64,000 nt of DNA, from the NCBI RefSeq assembly GCF_963677195.1, contig NZ_OY781918.1, positions 546,923 to 610,922 of the forward strand, given 5' to 3'. Shown in pieces: positions 52,527-61,359 of the stretch. Under the pieces are notes generated by a model. That model had not been told where the DNA came from. It was given only the letters and a program-made list of their open reading frames with translations, and did not search any database. Position numbers and translations under genes: made by a program. Origin of the DNA: an uncultured Marinifilum sp. Its GTDB lineage: Bacteria > Bacteroidota > Bacteroidia > Bacteroidales > Marinifilaceae. Position 1 is the stretch's first letter, and each line of letters begins with the position of its first letter.

Positions 52527-53163
52527 TAAAACATTACAATCTCTACAACAATACAAATGGTTTTATTTTTCTGTATTGGTTATTCTCTCTATTGGCTTAA
52601 GCTATATTATCCACGATATAATTATTACCGATCCCAAATACTTTACAAAAGGCAATAATAATAGTGTCGGTTTGTATCGAAAAATATACGGAGTATTATA
52701 CCTTGTAAAACCTGTAAGTATATTCTTAAAAGTTAGCTGCATTTCTCTCTTACTTTATTGGGGAACAAAATATTATCTAAAGCTAAAATCATCCGTTTCA
52801 TTCTGGATGTGTTTTACATTGGTATGCCTAAGTGAATTTATTTTCCTCATTCCAGACATTTCGGAAGCTGTTTATTTCTTAATCATCCAGACAAATTACA
52901 CAATGCAAGATGTGTATTATTTCAATTGGTATAGCTTATACTCTATTTTGGGACAAGAAAATATGCCAAAAGCATTTGTGCATCCCTTACAACTAATCAA
53001 CATTTTTGAGTTTTTGTACTGGGCAATTTTAGCTTTATTGTTCTCCCAATTAGGAAATCTAAAGTATATTAAAGGCATACAATTAATTGCATTATTTTAT
53101 TTACTACCCTTATTTATCTATACTGCTATTAAATTCTTCATTAACCTTATTATATTTAGCTAA
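52519..53163 (+). CDS. Polytopic membrane protein 1 of a paralogous pair
   Basis: A 214-residue integral membrane protein with about five hydrophobic segments (near residues 14-32, 66-84, 93-113, 157-175 and 184-210). It overlaps the lipoprotein stop by 8 nt. 'FTLVCLSEFIFLIPDISEAV' aligns with 'FTIVCIAEFSFLLPSIVKQI' in the next gene, and both have a 'QEN...' segment before the fourth TM, so they arose by duplication. Family not recognised. A self-immunity or export-complex function is possible from context only. Confidence 0.65.
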   Translation: MNSKTLQSLQQYKWFYFSVLVILSIGLSYIIHDIIITDPKYFTKGNNNSVGLYRKIYGVLYLVKPVSIFLKVSCISLLLYWGTKYYLKLKSSVSFWMCFTLVCLSEFIFLIPDISEAVYFLIIQTNYTMQDVYYFNWYSLYSILGQENMPKAFVHPLQLINIFEFLYWAILALLFSQLGNLKYIKGIQLIALFYLLPLFIYTAIKFFINLIIFS

Positions 53164-53165
53164 AG

Positions 53166-53813
53166 ATGCTCCAAATTTCATCAATTAAAAAAAATGCCTT
53201 TGTCTGTTTTATATTATTCATTGGTTTATACCTTGTTTTAAAAGAAATTACTGATTATTGGTTCTTAACTGATGACAGTCTTTATGAATATTATAAAGAT
53301 CGGTACAATCAGTATAGACTAAACAAACTTGTAGAAAACAGGAATAAATTTCAAATCTTGAATTACATTATTCCAATAATTTATCACCTGATAAAATTTG
53401 CTTTAATTAGTAGTGTAATCGCAATTGGAATCTATTTTAATAAGTCTAAAATTTCATTTTTTAAAATATTCACCATTGTTTGTATTGCCGAATTTAGTTT
53501 CTTACTTCCTTCAATTGTAAAACAAATTTGGTTTGGAATTTGGTCTCCTAAATTTACTGTTGAAGAATACAAAGGATTTGGAAAAGTTTCCTTGTTTAAT
53601 CTCTTTCAATTACCTCAGGAAAATAAATTCACCTATTTATTTAAAGCTCTGAATTTATATGAATTGTTATACATACTTCTTCTTAGTATTGGAATCAAAC
53701 ACCAATTTAAATTTACATTCTTAAAAAGTCTAAAATTGATTCTTACTACATACGGAACTCTTCTGTTATTCTATTTTTCCCTAATCATGTTCCTTATCAC
53801 CCTTAAAAATTAA
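53166..53813 (+). CDS. Polytopic membrane protein 2 of a paralogous pair
   Basis: A 215-residue membrane protein that starts 2 nt after its paralogue, with the same layout of about five TM segments. The first external loop is longer and charged ('DDSLYEYYKDRYNQYRLNKL'). Similarity to protein 1 is clearest in the third TM segment. Family not recognised. Confidence 0.65.
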   Translation: MLQISSIKKNAFVCFILFIGLYLVLKEITDYWFLTDDSLYEYYKDRYNQYRLNKLVENRNKFQILNYIIPIIYHLIKFALISSVIAIGIYFNKSKISFFKIFTIVCIAEFSFLLPSIVKQIWFGIWSPKFTVEEYKGFGKVSLFNLFQLPQENKFTYLFKALNLYELLYILLLSIGIKHQFKFTFLKSLKLILTTYGTLLLFYFSLIMFLITLKN

Positions 53814-53819
53814 CAATTT

Positions 53820-54320
53820 ATGAGGGCATTCCTAAAAATCATCTATATTATAATAGTCACTTTCTGTTTATTTATGATTTGGTTTTCTCTTAACAATAAG
53901 ACAGATCTTAAACCTAACAGTATTCCTAAATTTAATTTCAAGGATTTTTACAATGACACAATAACTAGCAACAATTTAGACCCTACAAAACAAAAACTAT
54001 TTATTCATTTAAATCCTGAGTGCAATTATTGTTCAATAGGAATTGAAGATTTAATTCTTTGGGAAAATAAGAATCAATATCAAATATTACTTGTCTTTCA
54101 AACTGGTACTGATAAACATATCCTAAATCATTTTATAGAAAAATATCATCTTTTAGAATTCGAATCAGTTCAAGTATTATTCGATGAAAAAGATCTATTT
54201 CCAACACAATTTTACGAAGACAAAGTTCCGTGTTCATTTCTATTTGACACAAATAATAAACTCTTACGAAAAAAGAAAGGACTTGTAGATGTTGAAGTTT
54301 TTTGCAAAATGGAAAACTAA
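53820..54320 (+). CDS. Membrane-anchored thioredoxin-like protein
   Basis: A 166-residue protein with an N-terminal TM anchor (about residues 5-25), then a periplasmic thioredoxin-like domain. The CxxC active site is 'LNPECNYCSIGIEDL' (Cys 68 and Cys 71). The cis-Pro equivalent is 'DKVPCSFLFD' near residue 140. The exported peptides carry two conserved Cys, so a disulfide-forming or reducing role is plausible. It lies 6 nt after the membrane pair and overlaps the PCAT start by 32 nt. A broken relative lies at 61641-62099. Confidence 0.75.
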   Translation: MRAFLKIIYIIIVTFCLFMIWFSLNNKTDLKPNSIPKFNFKDFYNDTITSNNLDPTKQKLFIHLNPECNYCSIGIEDLILWENKNQYQILLVFQTGTDKHILNHFIEKYHLLEFESVQVLFDEKDLFPTQFYEDKVPCSFLFDTNNKLLRKKKGLVDVEVFCKMEN

Positions 54321-56475
54321 TAATAAGTGGAAAAAATACCACACTCTTCAAAAAGATCAGGCAGACTGTGGACCAGCCTGTATTGCTATGGTGTTAAAAT
54401 ACTATTCTCATTCGTATAGTTTTGAGAATTTAAGAAAATTAAGCGGAACAAATGCTTATGGTTCCAACCTTTTAGGACTCTACCAAACATTTACCAAATT
54501 AGGTTTTGGTGTTGAAGGTGTAGAAGCTTCTACCAAAGACCTTGAACAAATAACTTCACCATGTATCTTACACACCACAAATAGCGATAAAACAAACCAT
54601 TTCATTGTTTATTTTGCTTTCGAAAGAGGAAAATATATTTGTGGCGATCCTGCACATGGGATTATAAAATACTCCAAGGAAGACCTAGAATCCATCTGGA
54701 AATCAAAAACATGTTTATACATTTCAACACCTCCCAAAAGCAAAAATCCAGAGGAGCATAACAAACACAATAAATGGATAATAACATCACTCAAACAAGA
54801 TTCGGCAATATTAACCCTTAGTGTAATTTTAGGCATAGCCTATTCGGTATTAGGATTAATCATGGCACTTTTTTCAGAAGCTCTAATTGATAAAATTATT
54901 CCTGAAAAAAACTTTTCTTACTTATTAAATATTATCATTTTAGTCGGCATTCTATTGCTTTTTAGAACTTTTATTTCTGCACTTCGAAGAAACTTTCTTC
55001 TAGATCATAGTAGAAACTTCAACATTAGCATTATCGAAAAATTCTATTCCTCAATTTTGGAGTTACCGGTTAGTTTTTTTCAAAGTAGAAAAACTGGTGA
55101 TTTTATAACACGTTTTAACGATACACGAAGAATTCAACAACTAATAGCACAACTTGCTGGGAATTTTATAATAGAAATTCTTATAATCATTACTACTATT
55201 ACTTTTTTATTTTTTATTCATCCACTTACCGGATATATTGCGATAGGATTTACTCCAATATACTTAATATTACTAATGAAATTTAACACACCACTGCTAA
55301 TGGCTCAAAGAAAAGTTATGAGTTCTTATGCAAGTTCAGAAAGTATTTTCATTAATTCCATCCAGTCCATTCAATCCATTAAAAACTTAAATGCCCATAA
55401 TCATTTTAAAAACTCTATTAAATCTATATATGGAAAATTTCAAGAACAAACCGTTAATTTAGGAAAATTAAACATTAAAATATCGATCATACTCGGTATC
55501 CTCAATAGCATATTCATATTGACTATTATCACCTTAGCTTCAAAAGATGTTCTTTTAGACAATTTAAAAACAGGACAGTTGATGGCAATACTAACAATAA
55601 CCTCAACACTATTACCTGCGATAACTAAAATCGGAAACATATATATTCCTTATAGTTCTGCCAAGGTAGCTTTCGAAAGAATGGTAGATTATTCTCTACC
55701 GACATACAATTCAGAAACTCAAAATCTACCTTCTAAAATTAATAATGTAAATCTTGAAAAGGTTTCGTTCCGATTTCCTGGTCAAAAGACACTACTTAAA
55801 TCAGTTTCCATTCAAATTCCCATTGGAAGAATTACCGGTTTAATTGGTGAAAATGGTAGCGGGAAAAGCACTTTAATTCAATTGATTCTAAAATTCTATG
55901 ATCTTGAAAATGGCTCAATAAGCATCAACAATAATCTAGATCTTTCAGTTGTTAATGAACACGAATGGCAAAAACGTGTTGGTATTGTTCCCCAGCAAAT
56001 TGAAATATTTGATGCCACCCTGCTTGAAAATATCGATCCTGAATCAATTAAAAACAAACGAACCAAAGAAATCATTGAATTTTGTAAGAAATATGGGTTT
56101 GATAAATATTTTGAAGCACTCCCTCTTTCTTATCTTACACAAATTGGAGAGTCCGGAATTCAATTATCAGGCGGACAGAAACAATTACTTGCACTTGCGC
56201 GAGCACTTTATAAAAAACCAGACTTACTCTTACTAGATGAAGCTAATTCAGCCATGGACAGGAACACCTTACTCTTTACCAATCAATTATTACAAAGCAT
56301 TAAGAGTGAAATTGCTATTTTATTTATATCACACAATTTAGAATCCATTACTAAATTATGCGATTACATCTATATTCTGGAAGAAGGAGTTGTTAGTACA
56401 TCAGGAAATCAAAACTCTCTTCTTGAAACCGATAATTTATACAGTCAACATTATAAATATTTAACCAATGCTTAG
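54289..56475 (+). CDS. Peptidase-containing ABC transporter (C39 PCAT) for GG-leader peptides
   Basis: Cuts the double-glycine leader and exports the core peptide across the inner membrane using ATP. It is 728 residues in three parts. The C39 protease (about 18-140) has Cys 27 in 'QADCGPACIAMV', His 104 in 'NHFIVYF' and Asp 120 in 'CGDPAHG'. A six-TM ABC exporter domain (about 155-450) includes 'VSFFQSRKTGDFITRFNDT'. The ATPase (about 480-728) has Walker A 'GENGSGKSTLIQLIL', signature 'QLSGGQKQLLALARAL', Walker B 'LLLLDEANSAMD' and H-loop 'FISHNLES'. All catalytic residues are present. The substrates are very likely the two GG peptides at 50.1-50.5 kb. Confidence 0.93.
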   Translation: MLKFFAKWKTNNKWKKYHTLQKDQADCGPACIAMVLKYYSHSYSFENLRKLSGTNAYGSNLLGLYQTFTKLGFGVEGVEASTKDLEQITSPCILHTTNSDKTNHFIVYFAFERGKYICGDPAHGIIKYSKEDLESIWKSKTCLYISTPPKSKNPEEHNKHNKWIITSLKQDSAILTLSVILGIAYSVLGLIMALFSEALIDKIIPEKNFSYLLNIIILVGILLLFRTFISALRRNFLLDHSRNFNISIIEKFYSSILELPVSFFQSRKTGDFITRFNDTRRIQQLIAQLAGNFIIEILIIITTITFLFFIHPLTGYIAIGFTPIYLILLMKFNTPLLMAQRKVMSSYASSESIFINSIQSIQSIKNLNAHNHFKNSIKSIYGKFQEQTVNLGKLNIKISIILGILNSIFILTIITLASKDVLLDNLKTGQLMAILTITSTLLPAITKIGNIYIPYSSAKVAFERMVDYSLPTYNSETQNLPSKINNVNLEKVSFRFPGQKTLLKSVSIQIPIGRITGLIGENGSGKSTLIQLILKFYDLENGSISINNNLDLSVVNEHEWQKRVGIVPQQIEIFDATLLENIDPESIKNKRTKEIIEFCKKYGFDKYFEALPLSYLTQIGESGIQLSGGQKQLLALARALYKKPDLLLLDEANSAMDRNTLLFTNQLLQSIKSEIAILFISHNLESITKLCDYIYILEEGVVSTSGNQNSLLETDNLYSQHYKYLTNA

Positions 56476-57718
56476 TTTTTTTGCTATACAGGAAAGCTGG
56501 GAAGTAATTAAACAGCATAAAAATCGAAATTTACTTACTGGATTTGGTGTTGCATGGGGTATATTTATTCTACTACTACTCGTTGGCACTGGTAGCGGAC
56601 TTCAAAAAGGAATAATGGTAATTTTCCAGGATTACTCACAAAATAGTATTTGGGTTTATGGAGGTAGAACAAGTTTGGCAAAGCCTGGTCAACATGCCGG
56701 TCGCCAAATCCGGTTTACCGATAAAGATCTAAATCTATTCAAGAAGCGTTTTGATGAAATCCGTTACATATCTCCCGAAATTCAATATTCTGGCGAACAA
56801 GTAAATAGCAAATTGCAATCCTATCACCGTTTTAAATGCTACGGTGTTAAAAATGAATATTTTCAGATTAAAACTTTTAAAATTGAAAAAGGCAGATTGA
56901 TAAATCCTATTGATAATCGAAAGCACAATAAAGTTGCCGTTATCGGTAAAAAAATAGTGGAAGGTTTATTTGAAGATACCAATCCAATTGGACAATACAT
57001 TTGTTTAGATGGAGTATGGCTGCAAGTCATAGGAGTATTGTCACAAAATTCACTTTTTTCAAGTAATCCAAGTCACATTTATGTCCCAATTGAAACTTTA
57101 AAGGATCAGTTTGGTTTAGAAAACAATCTAAATTGCTTTTCTATTGCCTTGAATAGTGATTCTTCTCCTGAAACTTTTGAAAAGAAACTTAAGAATTTTT
57201 TAGCGCGTAAATACAATTTTAATTCAGAAGATAAAAATGCTCTATATGTTGAAAATATGCAGGTAAGATCGAAAACATTTAATAACCTTTTTAGATGGAT
57301 CAATTTTTTTCTGTGGATTGTTGGGATTAGCATTTTGTCAAGTGGAATTGTAGGCGTAAGTAATATCATGTTGGTCATCGTTAAAGAAAGAACCGTTGAA
57401 ATAGGCATTAGAAAATCAATAGGTGCTAGTCCTTGGAATATTCGATTAATGATTTTAAACGAATCAATATTAATCACCTTCTTAGCAGGTTTAGTTGGCA
57501 TTATATGCTCAACCGGAACAATTTGGATTATTAATGCTTTAATCAGTGCTTTTTCTAACAATGACAATGCTCTCTTTAAAGGCTTAGAAATCAATTTTAC
57601 CATAGCGTTAACAGCCTTACTACTATTAACTATTTCAGGAACACTGGCAGGTCTTTATCCTGCTAGAAAGGCTTCTTCTATGCTGCCTGTAAAAGCTCTT
57701 AACTCCATAAATAATTAA
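56468..57718 (+). CDS. MacB-like ABC permease (no attached ATPase)
   Basis: A 416-residue FtsX/MacB-type permease. TM1 is in 'LLTGFGVAWGIFILLLLVG' (about 22-42). The periplasmic MacB_PCD domain (about 45-260) includes 'NSIWVYGGRTSLAKPGQHAG'. Three C-terminal TMs include the coupling segment 'VKERTVEIGIRKSIGASPWN'. It overlaps the PCAT stop by 8 nt. No MacB ATPase subunit is encoded in the locus; it may use one from elsewhere. It may form a periplasmic export complex with the adaptor that follows. Confidence 0.88.
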   Translation: MLSFFAIQESWEVIKQHKNRNLLTGFGVAWGIFILLLLVGTGSGLQKGIMVIFQDYSQNSIWVYGGRTSLAKPGQHAGRQIRFTDKDLNLFKKRFDEIRYISPEIQYSGEQVNSKLQSYHRFKCYGVKNEYFQIKTFKIEKGRLINPIDNRKHNKVAVIGKKIVEGLFEDTNPIGQYICLDGVWLQVIGVLSQNSLFSSNPSHIYVPIETLKDQFGLENNLNCFSIALNSDSSPETFEKKLKNFLARKYNFNSEDKNALYVENMQVRSKTFNNLFRWINFFLWIVGISILSSGIVGVSNIMLVIVKERTVEIGIRKSIGASPWNIRLMILNESILITFLAGLVGIICSTGTIWIINALISAFSNNDNALFKGLEINFTIALTALLLLTISGTLAGLYPARKASSMLPVKALNSINN

Positions 57719-57727
57719 ACAAATCTC

Positions 57728-58795
57728 ATGGGAAAGAAATTAAATATTATCGCTCTTGTTGTCTTAGCTATTTTTTTAGTTGGGTTCTTTCTTGCTAACA
57801 CTCAAAAAAAAGAATTCTTCTCCAATGAATCCCCCTGCATTATGAATATCGTTCATAAAAATTATATCTCTGGAATTTTAATCCCCGAAAAAGAGGTTGA
57901 ACTAAAATCTCAAATATCGGGCATTCTAAAAAAAATGCATGTAAAAGCAGGCGATACCATTAAAAGAGGCGATTTAATTGCTGAAATTAGCGTATTGCCA
58001 AACCCGCAAAATATTGAAACAGCAAGAAAAACTGTTACAACTTGCCAAATTAACTACAACAAGTGCAACAAAGAATACGAACAATACAAAAGGCTATTTG
58101 ATAAAAAAGTAATTGCCGAACAAAAATTTGATAAATACCGAGATGCTTATTTAATTAGTAAAGAAGAATTAGAATCCGCAAAAAAGCAATTGGAAATTAT
58201 AAAAAAAGGTTACTCGAAAGATCAGGAAAACATTCCCAATTTTATTCGCTCTACCGTTTCGGGTACTGTTCTCGAAATTCCATTGAAAGAAGGTGCCAGC
58301 ATTACCGAACGCAACAACTACAACGAGGGTAGCAATCTGGCAAGTATTGCTAATCTGCAAAGCCTTATTTTTAAGGCAAAAGTAAACGAATCGGACATTT
58401 CTTATCTAAAAAAAGGCATGACTTTCAATATTGAAATCAACGCTTTAAAAAATCAAAGTATTGAGGCCGAATTGACTCACATCACTCCAAAGGCAAAAGA
58501 GGAAAATGGCATTATGAAATTTGATATTGAGGCAAGAGTAAAAAACGACAAAAAAATTCAACTCTACCCGGGTTTTTCGGCCGTTGCCGAAATGATTCTC
58601 GATAGGCGCGACAGTGTTTTAACAATAAAAGAACGCAACCTTATTTTTAAGAACGACAGCATTTATGTGGAATTACTCGATGAAAATTACCACAAACAAA
58701 AAAGAGTAGTTAAAACTGGCCTTTCCGATGGTTTAAGAATTGAAATTCTGGAAGGCTTGAGTATATCGGATAAGGTGAAGGTGCAGAATAACTAA
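57728..58795 (+). CDS. HlyD/MacA-type periplasmic adaptor
   Basis: A 355-residue membrane fusion protein. One N-terminal TM (about 5-23) comes first, then the lipoyl-like half-motif 'KSQISGILKKMHVKAGDTIK' (about 60-80), a coiled-coil hairpin (about 95-160, 'CQINYNKCNKEYEQYKRLFD'), the second lipoyl half ('IRSTVSGTVLEIPLKEGASI'), and beta-barrel and membrane-proximal domains. It would link the inner-membrane transporters to an outer-membrane TolC-type channel, which is not encoded here. It lies 9 nt after the permease. Confidence 0.9.
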   Translation: MGKKLNIIALVVLAIFLVGFFLANTQKKEFFSNESPCIMNIVHKNYISGILIPEKEVELKSQISGILKKMHVKAGDTIKRGDLIAEISVLPNPQNIETARKTVTTCQINYNKCNKEYEQYKRLFDKKVIAEQKFDKYRDAYLISKEELESAKKQLEIIKKGYSKDQENIPNFIRSTVSGTVLEIPLKEGASITERNNYNEGSNLASIANLQSLIFKAKVNESDISYLKKGMTFNIEINALKNQSIEAELTHITPKAKEENGIMKFDIEARVKNDKKIQLYPGFSAVAEMILDRRDSVLTIKERNLIFKNDSIYVELLDENYHKQKRVVKTGLSDGLRIEILEGLSISDKVKVQNN

Positions 58796-58809
58796 ACTAA
58801 TTCTTGATT

Positions 58810-59862
58810 ATGAAATTCTTACTATTCCTATTTTTAACAACAACACAATTCATTGCCTACTCGCAAACATCAGTACAAGGTATCATTAACGATACCAACA
58901 ATAGTCCTATACCCAACACTCATGTTTATCTAAAGAATAATCCACAAATTGGTACAATAACCAATACCGATGGAATTTTTCACTTGTCGTGCCCAAACGA
59001 AACAGATTCCGTTCTTGTAATTTCTCATATAAAGTACAAAAGCAAGGAAGAGAAGATAAGCAATAAGAACAGCTTTGAGTTAGAATTAAAAGATCTACAA
59101 ATTCAGGAAGTTAAGGTTACAGCCTTGAGTGCTGAATCTATTCTCAACCAATTTTATAAGAAAATAAAAGAAAACCACGAACTGGAACCTGTACGCTACA
59201 AAGCCTTCACCAGAATATTATCATCGAAAGATTCGACTCTTTTTATGATAGAAGAATATTATCTTGACCTATACTCCAACAAATCGCACAATACATTTTT
59301 TAATATCCTAAAATGTAGAATAAAACCCACAAACAAATACGGCAAGAAAAAATTTAAAGATCACCGTCTCATTGCTTTATCAAAAATGCGATCGGATAAT
59401 CTGTTTAAATACAAAGAGGATATCTTGAATAAAAAGAAACAGAAAAATTATAACATTATATTAAAAGGTTATACAAAGCTAAACAACAGAGACAATTACA
59501 TTATTGGCTTTTCGAACAAAAATACCAAATACGACAAGGGTACTCTTTTAATCGATACAGAAACTTTTGCTTTAAGCTCTGCAAAATTTCAAGACAAAAC
59601 CATCAATTTCTTCTTAAAAAAAGGCAAGTGGTACATCAGAAATGTAAGTACTGAATTCACCAATATGGCAGACGAAACCAGACAAAGAATCAGCATTTAC
59701 GAACTGCAAGAAACAACAGAAAAGCTTCCGGAGAAAAAACTAATAATGGTAGAAAAAACCAAAGCTTTTACAAGAGATTTTAATGATGATTTCTGGGAAC
59801 ATTTCACTCACATTCCTATTGAAGAGAAGTATTTGAAACAGATAAATAATTCGAATATCTAA
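58810..59862 (+). CDS. CarboxypepD_reg-like exported protein 2
   Basis: The start is the ATG at 58810; an upstream TTG (58804) is in frame but less likely. It is 350 residues: a signal peptide (cut near 'AYSQ'), a CarboxypepD_reg-like domain (about 22-100, 'GIINDTNNSPIPNTHVYLKN', 'GTITNTDGIFHLSCP'), then a basic C-terminal part ending 'DFNDDFWEHFTHIPIEEKYL'. That ending resembles 'PYNKNFWNSYSIIVRNPLSK' of protein 1, which confirms paralogy. It is the last gene of the operon, with no classical terminator. Hairpin 1 of element B may serve as one. Confidence 0.75.
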   Translation: MKFLLFLFLTTTQFIAYSQTSVQGIINDTNNSPIPNTHVYLKNNPQIGTITNTDGIFHLSCPNETDSVLVISHIKYKSKEEKISNKNSFELELKDLQIQEVKVTALSAESILNQFYKKIKENHELEPVRYKAFTRILSSKDSTLFMIEEYYLDLYSNKSHNTFFNILKCRIKPTNKYGKKKFKDHRLIALSKMRSDNLFKYKEDILNKKKQKNYNIILKGYTKLNNRDNYIIGFSNKNTKYDKGTLLIDTETFALSSAKFQDKTINFFLKKGKWYIRNVSTEFTNMADETRQRISIYELQETTEKLPEKKLIMVEKTKAFTRDFNDDFWEHFTHIPIEEKYLKQINNSNI

Positions 59863-59940
59863 ATAAGATTACTTAAAATTTATCAAACCGAACAACTTTT
59901 AAATATCCAAAAGTTTTCAATGCAGAAAATTAAATTATAT

Positions 59941-60190
59941 TTCTAAAAACTGACGCCCAACTTTTCGCCTTATTTAGAATGTCCTACTTAACAAAAGTAA
60001 ACCCACTTAATAAAACTACTGTAAAAACAATACATTCAGGAAAACTCCCCCCCCGTTAAATAGACTTAATAAAAATAAGCTCACTCTCATATAATGCGAG
60101 TGAGCTTTTATAACTTGGTAATGAGTTTAATAAAGTGTACACGAAAAACTCAAAGCCCAAGATCTCGTTCGAGGAGATTAGGGCAAAATT
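59941..60190 (+). repeat. Structured intergenic element, copy B (250 nt)
   Basis: Near-identical to copy A except around the A-specific palindrome. Hairpin 1 is AAGCTCACTC (60077-60086) / GAGTGAGCTT (60098-60107). The nested stem 2 and the GTGTACAC core are the same as in A. An eight-C run replaces nine. The conserved segment ending GGGCAAAATTAA lies 30 nt before the ATG of an interrupted lipoprotein gene. Confidence 0.85.
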
Positions 60191-60219
60191 AATTTTTTGT
60201 CTAATTAAAATTTAAAATC

Positions 60220-60933
60220 ATGAAAAAATTTTTATTACTAACTCTTTCTGCTGTATTATTTATTACATATGCTTGCGACAATGAGTCTGAAGAAGAAGAT
60301 AATACTAAAATAGAATCTATTAATGTTTCTATTGAAACAATAAAAAATGATTTAAAGTTAATCGCTGAAGGATATATTACTATAGAAGAAATTGATCCAT
60401 ATAATGAAAATTCAAAATATGATGACTGGGGAGAAGCTTTTTTCAAGTGATTTGAAGAAACTAAATTCCAAATTCTAGAATTATCAAAAACAAAAACAGT
60501 CTCTAATGAATTACTACTATCTATTTTTAAAGAATCTATTAATTTAGAGTACTCTACTATTGATACAACTGATGTAGACGTTGAAAACTGTGCAATTATT
60601 TTCAATGAATTCATCTTAATGTATAAAAACAGAAACAAACTTGAACACATAAATTTGTCTCTAGCGATGGAAAACTACATTATAGATTGTCCACTCATTA
60701 CCGAGAATAACAAATCATTTCTATTGAAAATGAACTCAGTATTAAAGTATGCATCTTTCTTCATCAATTCTTATAATCAAGAAACTAATACCAAAAGATC
60801 ACTTGATGACTGTTTTTCCCAAAAAATGGATGAACTTTTTGAAGGAAATAACTATATAGAACAAGCTGCATGCATTATAGACTGGCCAATGTGTCTTGGA
60901 GCAAAATTACTCGATTGTGCTATCTTTGGGTAA
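60220..60933 (+). pseudogene. Lipoprotein-like gene interrupted by an in-frame TGA
   Basis: One reading frame of 238 codons starting ATG 60220 and ending TAA 60931-60933 is broken only by TGA at 60448-60450 (between 'EAFFK' and 'FEETK'). A single base change TGG to TGA (Trp) would explain it. The N-terminus is a lipoprotein-type signal ending at Cys 19 ('ITYAC') followed by an acidic linker. The C-terminal half has six Cys and ends 'DWPMCLGAKLLDCAIFG'. Family not recognised. It may be a recent pseudogene or a base-call error; an intact allele in a relative would decide. Confidence 0.7.
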
Positions 60934-60954
60934 TCATCTAAAAAACATTATAAA

Positions 60955-61356
60955 ATGAAAAACATCGAAACAATTACCTTTGCAAGCTCATTTATTGTTG
61001 CATTTGCAGGAATGGCTAACATCCTGCCCAATGCTGTTACAATAATTCTTATACTATTCGCTCTGTTTTACTTAAGTGTGGGTTGGATACTGATATCAAA
61101 AAATAAGGGGTGGCTTACATTTTTTATCACCTATTTAATAGCCCAGTCGTTGGTTGCAGTTATGTTAGGAATAAATAATTATTCAATCAAAAATACATTT
61201 GCATTTTATACAATTGGCTTGCTATTAATTTTGACAGCCTATTTACTTTTCAACAAAAAATCTTTAACATCATCAGATCATCCGGTAGATAAATATCTTA
61301 TTCGATTGCTTGTGAGTTTATCTTTAGCAATGTCACCGATTTGGTTACATGTATAA
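60955..61356 (+). CDS. Small polytopic membrane protein
   Basis: A 133-residue protein with four hydrophobic segments (about residues 8-22, 27-46, 53-72 and 78-97) and a fifth near the C-terminus (about 113-130). It starts 21 nt after the interrupted lipoprotein gene and ends a few nt before element C. No family recognised. Small multi-TM proteins beside peptide-export genes are often immunity proteins, but here that is only a guess. Confidence 0.65.
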   Translation: MKNIETITFASSFIVAFAGMANILPNAVTIILILFALFYLSVGWILISKNKGWLTFFITYLIAQSLVAVMLGINNYSIKNTFAFYTIGLLLILTAYLLFNKKSLTSSDHPVDKYLIRLLVSLSLAMSPIWLHV

Positions 61357-61359
61357 AAA

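Noticed and set aside
60448..60450. Readthrough or recoding of the in-frame TGA (for example selenocysteine)
   Set aside because: No SECIS-like hairpin stands out after the TGA, and a neighbouring relic also has stops, so mutation is the simpler reading.
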